This document shows, one piece after another, positions 59,600 to 64,000 of a stretch of DNA of 64,000 bases; the stretch's first letter is position 1, and each line of letters opens with the position of its first letter. The position numbers and the translations under genes are program-made. Origin of the DNA: Campylobacter canadensis. GTDB lineage: Bacteria; Campylobacterota; Campylobacteria; Campylobacterales; Campylobacteraceae. The notes below the pieces were generated by a model that did no database searches, was not told where the DNA came from, and saw only the letters and a list, made by a program, of their open reading frames with translations. The DNA lies in contig NZ_CP035946.1 in assembly GCF_013177655.1 (NCBI RefSeq), positions 1,240,001 to 1,304,000 on the forward strand, given 5' to 3'.

Positions 59600-59848
59600 A
59601 TGAAAAATTACCAAGAGTCAAATTCATTAAAAGAAAGCTTAGAAATTTTAAAAAGATATAAAAATGATGTGAGCAAAGAAGATTATGAAGATATAAAAGG
59701 GATTATAGGAAACCACGCAATAGAAAATACATATATGAATGAGTTAGATATTATAGCACTAGTTAAACAATCTGTTTATGGTTTAAGTGCTGATGAAATA
59801 ATAGCAGAATATAAAGAGAAAGGCTATGTAGATTATGAAAGAAAATAA
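59600..59848 (+). CDS. VbhA-like Fic antitoxin, copy 2
   Basis: Identical in protein to copy 4. The motif reads NHAIEN at 38-43: the inhibitory Glu and the Asn are kept, but Asn replaces the first Ser/Thr. The C-terminal half (YGLSADEIIAEYKEKGYVDY) fits VbhA-like antitoxins, where a short helical hairpin follows the inhibitory helix. It overlaps stub 2 by 14 bases and shares its AGGAG leader with the other copies. Confidence 0.8.
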   Translation: MKNYQESNSLKESLEILKRYKNDVSKEDYEDIKGIIGNHAIENTYMNELDIIALVKQSVYGLSADEIIAEYKEKGYVDYERK

Positions 59849-60044
59849 ACTAAGTTTTGAAGAACTTCTAACTAAAAATAAATTAGGTATAGAAGATTTT
59901 AAGGAGCTTGATAAAGCATCAAGATTTTATACAGGAATCAGAGAAAAAGAATTATCAAAAACACCCATTAAAGGCAATTTTGATTATGAACATTTAAAAA
60001 TCTTTCAGCAAAACCTTAAAAAAGAGCAAAACATTTCATACTAA
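59835..60044 (+). CDS. Fic stub 2 (catalytic core deleted)
   Basis: Same plan as stub 1, but its N-terminal part is the variant seen in the full Fic (RFYTGIREKELSKTPIKGNFDY), whereas stubs 1 and 3 read RIYTSQRTDELLLNPVKGNFNY. DNA is identical to the full gene up to 59987, and the catalytic core is then absent. The tail is IFQQNLKKEQNISY. It is therefore a deleted copy of the downstream gene's type rather than of a different Fic. Confidence 0.75.
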   Translation: MKENKLSFEELLTKNKLGIEDFKELDKASRFYTGIREKELSKTPIKGNFDYEHLKIFQQNLKKEQNISY

Positions 60045-60069
60045 TAAATTTTATTAAAAAGGAGAAAAA

Positions 60070-60318
60070 ATGAAAAATTACCAAGAGTCAAATTCACTAA
60101 AAGAAAGCTTAGAAATTTTAAAAAGATATAAAAATGATGTGAGCAAAGAAGCTTATGAGAATATAAAATCCAACATAGGAACACACGCAATAGAGAATAT
60201 TTATCTTGATGAATTAAGTATAGTAATGCTAATTAAGAAAAATGTATATGGTCTTAGTGCTGATGAAGTTTTAGCAGAATATAAAGAAAAAGGCTATGTA
60301 GATTATGAAAGAAAATAA
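60070..60318 (+). CDS. VbhA-like Fic antitoxin, copy 3
   Basis: 82 residues with THAIEN at 38-43, a full match to the (S/T)xxxE(G/N) inhibitory motif. The flanks are its own (SNIGTHAIENIYLDELSIVMLIKKNVYGLSADEVLAEY), so it differs from copies 1, 2 and 4 while the first 30 and last 12 residues stay nearly constant. Variation is concentrated in the part expected to touch the Fic active site. It overlaps stub 3 by 14 bases. Confidence 0.8.
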   Translation: MKNYQESNSLKESLEILKRYKNDVSKEAYENIKSNIGTHAIENIYLDELSIVMLIKKNVYGLSADEVLAEYKEKGYVDYERK

Positions 60319-60514
60319 ACTAAGTTTTGAAGAACTTCTAACTAAAAATAAATTAGGTATAGAAGATTTTAAGGAGCTTGATAAAGCATCAAGAATTTAT
60401 ACTTCACAAAGAACCGATGAATTATTGTTAAATCCAGTTAAAGGCAATTTTAATTATGAACATTTAAAAAGCTTTCAGCAAAACCTTAAAAAAGAGCAAA
60501 ACATTTCATACTAA
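60305..60514 (+). CDS. Fic stub 3 (catalytic core deleted)
   Basis: The 69-residue product differs from stub 1 only near residues 12-14 (LLTKN against LVTNN). The same join, the same RIYTSQRTDELLL variant and the same tail are present. Its DNA from 60347 on is identical to the stub 1 region, which shows it arose by the 940-base duplication and not by a separate deletion. Confidence 0.75.
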   Translation: MKENKLSFEELLTKNKLGIEDFKELDKASRIYTSQRTDELLLNPVKGNFNYEHLKSFQQNLKKEQNISY

Positions 60515-60539
60515 TAAATTTTATTAAAAAGGAGAAAAA

Positions 60540-60788
60540 ATGAAAAATTACCAAGAGTCAAATTCATTAAAAGAAAGCTTAGAAATTTTAAAAAGATATA
60601 AAAATGATGTGAGCAAAGAAGATTATGAAGATATAAAAGGGATTATAGGAAACCACGCAATAGAAAATACATATATGAATGAGTTAGATATTATAGCACT
60701 AGTTAAACAATCTGTTTATGGTTTAAGTGCTGATGAAATAATAGCAGAATATAAAGAGAAAGGCTATGTAGATTATGAAAGAAAATAA
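60540..60788 (+). CDS. VbhA-like Fic antitoxin, copy 4 (partner of the intact Fic)
   Basis: The antitoxin directly coupled to the intact toxin gene. Its motif is NHAIEN at 38-43, so the first Ser/Thr of the consensus is replaced by Asn while the inhibitory Glu is kept. It is identical in protein to copy 2. The ATG of the toxin lies within its last codons (14-base overlap), the usual VbhA/VbhT-type layout, so toxin translation should depend on antitoxin translation. Confidence 0.85.
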   Translation: MKNYQESNSLKESLEILKRYKNDVSKEDYEDIKGIIGNHAIENTYMNELDIIALVKQSVYGLSADEIIAEYKEKGYVDYERK

Positions 60789-61410
60789 ACTAAGTTTTGA
60801 AGAACTTCTAACTAAAAATAAATTAGGTATAGAAGATTTTAAGGAGCTTGATAAAGCATCAAGATTTTATACAGGAATCAGAGAAAAAGAATTATCAAAA
60901 ACACCCATTAAAGGCAATTTTGATTATACACATTTAAAAACTATTCATAAACATATTTTTCAAGATGTATTTAGCTGGGCTGGTAAAGATAGATTTGAAC
61001 TTAATTTATTAGGACCTATGTTTAAAGGCGATAGTATGTTTTGTAACGGACAATTTATACCAAATGAAGCAAATCGTATGTTTTCCAATTTAAAAAAACA
61101 AAACTATTTTAAAAATTGTAAAAACATTGATGAACTAGCAAAAAATTTAGCTGAATTTATGGGAGATTTAAATGCCTTACATCCATTTAGAGAAGGTAAC
61201 GGAAGAACACAAAGAATATTTATAAATCAATTAGCACAAAATGCAGGATATAAATTAGACCTAAGATTAATTGATAAAGATAAAATGATAGATGCAAGTA
61301 TAAAAGCTATGGATTGTGATTATAAAAAACTCCAAACCCTTATTAAAGTTAATTTAAAAAGCTTTAAACAAAACCTTGAAAAAGAGCAATCGCAAGGAAT
61401 ATCATATTAA
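60775..61410 (+). CDS. Fic-domain toxin (AMP transferase), intact
   Basis: The 211-residue protein has the complete Fic signature HPFREGNGRTQR at 136-147, with catalytic His136 and the phosphate-binding GNGR. FSWAGKDR at 66-73 corresponds to the segment before the substrate flap. Class I Fic toxins such as VbhT transfer AMP to target proteins (gyrase and topoisomerase IV in known cases), stopping growth unless the small antitoxin blocks ATP. No BID or other secretion domain is attached, so it should act within the cell. The first 55 residues match the three stubs upstream. C. fetus subsp. venerealis carries related Fic-antitoxin sets, as I recall. Confidence 0.9.
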   Translation: MKENKLSFEELLTKNKLGIEDFKELDKASRFYTGIREKELSKTPIKGNFDYTHLKTIHKHIFQDVFSWAGKDRFELNLLGPMFKGDSMFCNGQFIPNEANRMFSNLKKQNYFKNCKNIDELAKNLAEFMGDLNALHPFREGNGRTQRIFINQLAQNAGYKLDLRLIDKDKMIDASIKAMDCDYKKLQTLIKVNLKSFKQNLEKEQSQGISY

Positions 61411-61411
61411 T

Positions 61412-61457
61412 ATATAAATTATATTATTTTGTAATAAAAACAATATATAATTTATAT
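61412..61457. terminator. AT-only inverted repeat after the Fic gene
   Basis: A perfect 13-base dyad (ATATAAATTATAT, 61412-61424, and ATATAATTTATAT, 61445-61457) with a 20-base spacer, just beyond the Fic stop and before the TraF-like gene. With no G or C it is a weak terminator. It may instead be a binding site; autoregulation by antitoxins is common in such modules. Confidence 0.35.
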
Positions 61458-61474
61458 GAGAATAATTAAAAAAA

Positions 61475-61960
61475 ATGAAAAAAAATTATAAATCAATAAT
61501 AAAAATTATTAAATATCTAATACTTAGCTTAGCTGTGTTTATTTTAATAGCTACACCTTTGTTTTTTTCTTTTGGTTTAGTTATTAATACAACAAAATCA
61601 ATGCCTATAGGCTTATATAAAAAAGTAGATAAACCATTAGTTAAAGGAGATTTGGTTATATTAAAAATTCCTACTATAAATAAATATCTTATAAAAAAGA
61701 TTGCAGCTACTAAAGGAGATTTGATTGAGATTAATTCTAATGGCGTTTATATCAATAATATTTTACAAGCAAATACAAAAATATTTAAATACGACACCTT
61801 TAATCAGCCACTGCATTTTAATCCATTAAAAACAGTATTAAAAGATAATGAATTTATTGTTTTAGGAGAGCATATAAGAAGTTATGATAGCAGATATTTT
61901 GGTATAGTAAAAGAATATGAAAATAATATGAAAAAACTTATAAAAATAATAAGTTTTTAA
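61475..61960 (+). CDS. TraF-like S26 signal peptidase of a conjugation system
   Basis: A 161-residue protein with one membrane helix (about 12-33) followed by the S26 peptidase motifs. TKSMPIGLY carries the catalytic Ser, LIKKIAATKGD the catalytic Lys, and SYDSRYFG the late conserved stretch. TraF of RP4-type plasmids cyclises or matures the conjugative pilin TrbC and differs from housekeeping LepB by this layout and small size. It is the clearest sign that this region belongs to a conjugative element. Confidence 0.8.
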   Translation: MKKNYKSIIKIIKYLILSLAVFILIATPLFFSFGLVINTTKSMPIGLYKKVDKPLVKGDLVILKIPTINKYLIKKIAATKGDLIEINSNGVYINNILQANTKIFKYDTFNQPLHFNPLKTVLKDNEFIVLGEHIRSYDSRYFGIVKEYENNMKKLIKIISF

Positions 61961-62020
61961 TATTATATTTATATAAATATTATATAATATATATTATAAT
62001 TTATAAAATAAGGAGAAAAA

Positions 62021-62224
62021 ATGGCAACAATTATGGAAAAAGATGTTTTATTAGAATATGCAAGTTTTGGGTATTTGATTGATGATGAGACTGAAGAAGG
62101 AGAACAAGATTTAAATAAAATGCACGAAATAAAAGAATATTTATATGATACAAATTACATAGATATAGATTACGAAAGCATCAAAGAAAAAATAAAAATT
62201 TTAAGGCAAAAATATGAAAATTGA
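62021..62224 (+). CDS. Small putative antitoxin for the zeta toxin
   Basis: The 67-residue acidic protein (MATIMEKDVLLEYASFGYLIDDETEEGEQDLNKMHEIKEYLYDTNYI...) begins after AAGGAG and overlaps the zeta-toxin start by 11 bases, the standard layout of a toxin-antitoxin pair. I do not recognise it as epsilon or PezA: it is too short for PezA and has no helix-turn-helix. The antitoxin role is inferred from position. Confidence 0.6.
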   Translation: MATIMEKDVLLEYASFGYLIDDETEEGEQDLNKMHEIKEYLYDTNYIDIDYESIKEKIKILRQKYEN

Positions 62225-62957
62225 TGAAAGAATATTTAATAAGATATGGAAAAAAGAATGTACCAAATTTAATGTAATATCTACAGATAATCCAAAAGCA
62301 TTTGTTTTAGGTGGTCAGCCTGGTGCTGGTAAATCAAACTTAATAGAAACCGTAAGAAAAGAATTAAGTAAAAATGTTATCGTAATAAATGGAGATGATT
62401 ATAGAAAATATCATCCAGATTATGCTAATTTACAAGCTACCTATGGCAAAGATTCTCCTAAACACACTGCCGAATTTGCAGGAATGATTACTGAAATGAT
62501 TTTAGATAAAGCTATCAAAAATAAATTAAATGTAGTAATTGAAGGAACTTTTAGAACAGCTGCTACACCGATTAAAACACTAAAATTATTTAAAGATAAT
62601 GGTTACAACACAAATGTATTAATTCAAACTTGCCATAAAGATATTAGTTGGAAATCTTGTCTTGAAAGATATGAAAAAATGTTAGCTATAAGTAAAGCTG
62701 AAGCTAGATTTACAGATAAAGCTCATCACGATATAGTAGTTAATAATCTAGCAGAAAATATTAAAGAAGTTCAAAAATCAGGCTTAGTGGATAATATGAA
62801 AATATATTCAAGAGTTTTAGACAAAAAAACTAATAAATTTAATCAAGTTGAAATCTATAATAGTGATTTAAAACCTAAAGTTAATATTGCAACCATTAAT
62901 AAATATTTAGGTTTGCAAAGAAAACTAAATTTAGAAAATTCATACAATTTTAATTAG
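62214..62957 (+). CDS. Zeta-family toxin (UDP-GlcNAc kinase type)
   Basis: A P-loop kinase of 247 residues: FVLGGQPGAGKSNLIETV (Walker A), VINGDDYRKYHPDY (catalytic Asp region) and VVIEGTFRTAATPIKTLKLF, the pattern of zeta and PezT toxins. These phosphorylate UDP-N-acetylglucosamine and block cell-wall synthesis when the antitoxin is lost. On mobile elements they stabilise inheritance. The late Arg-rich segment SWKSCLERYEKMLA would lie near the substrate. It is coupled to the small upstream gene. Confidence 0.85.
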   Translation: MKIDERIFNKIWKKECTKFNVISTDNPKAFVLGGQPGAGKSNLIETVRKELSKNVIVINGDDYRKYHPDYANLQATYGKDSPKHTAEFAGMITEMILDKAIKNKLNVVIEGTFRTAATPIKTLKLFKDNGYNTNVLIQTCHKDISWKSCLERYEKMLAISKAEARFTDKAHHDIVVNNLAENIKEVQKSGLVDNMKIYSRVLDKKTNKFNQVEIYNSDLKPKVNIATINKYLGLQRKLNLENSYNFN

Positions 62958-62983
62958 TTCATACATAGCAAAAAAGAGTAAAA

Positions 62984-63364
62984 ATGGATAAAAAGCAAAT
63001 TATAAATGAAATAGCAAAAAAACATCATCTAATATTAGATGAAAACGACCCTATTTTTGCAATTATTACAGCTAACGAAATTATGTTTGATGATTATATA
63101 AAGCAGCTTGAAAAAGCACAAATAAAAATCAAAGCTGATTTAGAAAGTTATAAACAAAGTTTAATAAGTGATATACAAGAAGAATATAAAAAATATCATC
63201 AAGTATTACAAGAACTAAAATTAAACCAAGTTACTAATTTAAAATCTAATCAACTCCAAAACGAAAAAAATATAGACTTTAATAAAAAGAATATATTTAC
63301 AGCCTTTATTATAGCTCAAATTATATTTTTACTTATTGGATTAATAATAGGCATATTACTATAA
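62984..63364 (+). CDS. TraM-like protein with coiled coil and C-terminal membrane anchor
   Basis: A 126-residue protein with an N-terminal motif (KKQIINEIAKKHHLILDENDPIFAIITANEIMFDDYIKQLEKA) that I associate with RP4 TraM, whose family shares a DDPI motif after a KHG-like helix. A coiled coil (about 40-85) and a membrane helix (about 106-125, AFIIAQIIFLLIGLIIGILL) follow. RP4 TraM aids transfer gene function. The family link is from memory of the motif; context (TraF, ParA) supports it. Confidence 0.5.
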   Translation: MDKKQIINEIAKKHHLILDENDPIFAIITANEIMFDDYIKQLEKAQIKIKADLESYKQSLISDIQEEYKKYHQVLQELKLNQVTNLKSNQLQNEKNIDFNKKNIFTAFIIAQIIFLLIGLIIGILL

Positions 63365-63390
63365 TATAATTTTAATATATATTTTATATA

Positions 63391-63415
63391 ATTTTAAGTT
63401 TATTTTTATACAATT
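63391..63415 (+). promoter_or_regulatory. Promoter of the parA gene, near copy of the Fic-array promoter
   Basis: The 25 bases starting ATTTTAAGTTTATTTT differ at only three positions from 59081-59105. The -35-like TTTAAGTTTA is at 63393-63402 and the -10 is TACAAT (63409-63414), 28 bases before the parA ATG. Shared promoter sequence suggests shared control of the Fic array and the partition/transfer genes. Confidence 0.55.
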
Positions 63416-63442
63416 TTGATTTTATTTTACAAAGGATAAAAG

Positions 63443-64000
63443 ATGGTAATTTCAATAATAAATGAAAAAGGTGGCAGTGGTAAAACAACATTAGCTGTTA
63501 ATTTAGCTGCTAAACTTGCTTTAGATGGTGATAGCGTTTTGTTAATTGATGCTGACCCGCAAAAATCAACTGAAGTATTTTCAAATATGAGAAGTCAAAA
63601 TAATCTTACACCAATATTTAGTAATGTATGTAAAACTGGTATAAGTTTAGGAGATGAAATAAAACTTATGAAAAATAAATTTGATTCAATTATTATTGAT
63701 ACTGGTGGTCGTGATAGTAAAGAAATGAGAAAAGCAATTTTAAATTCTAATATAGTTATTATTCCAACGCTGCCTAGTCAATACGATGTAAGTGTTTTAT
63801 ACCATATGTTTGAATTGATAATGGAAGCTAAAGAATTTAATCAAAACTTATTAGTTTTTGTAGTAACAAACAGGGTTTCTCCTAATCCATTTTTACAAAA
63901 AGATTTACAAAATCTACAAAATTATATAAAAGATTTAAAAGAAGAAAAAAATATTAATGATATATATTTACTTGATAGTGTAATTTATGAAAGACAAGCA
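63443..64000 (+). CDS. ParA-family partition ATPase, 3' end missing
   Basis: 186 codons are present before the window ends. The product opens [25 protein letters not shown] (deviant Walker A with the signature Lys), then [33 protein letters not shown] and [13 protein letters not shown], as in plasmid ParA/IncC proteins. It would move plasmid or element copies to daughter cells with a ParB partner beyond the window. AAAGGA precedes the ATG. It supports a plasmid-like or integrative element origin. Confidence 0.85.
   Translation, partial: MVISIINEKGGSGKTTLAVNLAAKLALDGDSVLLIDADPQKSTEVFSNMRSQNNLTPIFSNVCKTGISLGDEIKLMKNKFDSIIIDTGGRDSKEMRKAILNSNIVIIPTLPSQYDVSVLYHMFELIMEAKEFNQNLLVFVVTNRVSPNPFLQKDLQNLQNYIKDLKEEKNINDIYLLDSVIYERQA

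Larger units (their letters stand above)
59117..61009 (+). repeat. Tandem array of four 470-bp antitoxin-Fic units
   Basis: Unit starts (ATGs) are exactly 470 bases apart: 59130, 59600, 60070 and 60540. Each unit holds an AGGAG site, an 82-codon antitoxin and a Fic start overlapping it by 14 bases. Units 1-3 end in a 69-codon Fic stub; unit 4 continues into a full Fic gene. Alternate units are most alike: 59407-59987 and 60347-60927 (581 bases, offset 940) look identical, so a two-unit block was duplicated. The right edge given is where the second 940-bp block would end, not a sharp boundary. Confidence 0.93.

Noticed and set aside
59117-61009. Regular repeats resembling a CRISPR or other array of short repeats
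   Set aside because: The repeat unit is 470 bases and codes for proteins throughout; there are no short repeats with unique spacers and no cas genes.

Overview
The window is very AT-rich, densely coded DNA from a Campylobacter-type Epsilonproteobacterium. Three things point there: the flagellar block flhF-flhG-(small membrane gene)-fliA-fliM-fliY next to folK and aroQ, the fused ispDF gene, and a Campylobacter-style Kps capsule locus with poly-G tracts. The gene order is not that of C. jejuni as I remember it, so I name the genus level only. Nearly everything from 1 to 50.5 kb is read leftward (minus strand); everything from 50.5 kb to the end is read rightward. I saw no rRNA, tRNA or CRISPR array.

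Layout. 0-6.7 kb: a partial exported protein, a stand-alone outer-membrane barrel, ftsK, flgL and a LOG-family gene. 6.7-12.7 kb: flagellar switch and regulatory genes plus folK and aroQ. 12.7-16.7 kb: a complete sialic acid set (sialyltransferase-neuB-neuC-neuA). 16.8-33.6 kb: the variable capsule region. It holds two large glycosyltransferase/polyol-phosphotransferase fusions, kpsC, a sulfotransferase, the GDP-manno-heptose genes hddC-gmhA-hddA, and dehydratase, epimerase and reductase genes for a 6-deoxy-heptose. 33.9-41 kb: aspS, then kpsS-D-E-T-M. 41-50.5 kb: housekeeping genes (exonuclease, orphan hydrogenase small subunit, serine transporter, dapD, an ATP-sulfurylase-like protein, a response regulator, ispDF, modE). 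50.5-58.8 kb: an mlaA/mlaC/RND lipid-trafficking operon, a PAS sensor protein, purA, a FliJ-like gene and dapF.

58.8-64 kb is accessory DNA that looks like part of a conjugative or plasmid-like element. It has a four-copy, 470-bp tandem array of VbhA-like antitoxin plus Fic genes, a TraF-type peptidase, a zeta toxin with a small partner, a TraM-like membrane protein and a ParA that runs off the end.

The capsule genes suggest a polysaccharide that may carry a modified heptose, a polyol phosphate, sialic acid and possibly sulfate. Two poly-G tracts lie in the sialyltransferase and sulfotransferase genes, and a third lies just ahead of an exported protein. Two distant capsule genes share a 367-bp stretch I read as identical, a sign of gene conversion and a possible substrate for a 14-kb deletion. 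The most unusual object is the Fic array: three antitoxin + Fic-stub units, whose stubs have lost the whole catalytic core by the same in-frame 420-base deletion, precede a fourth unit with an intact Fic enzyme.
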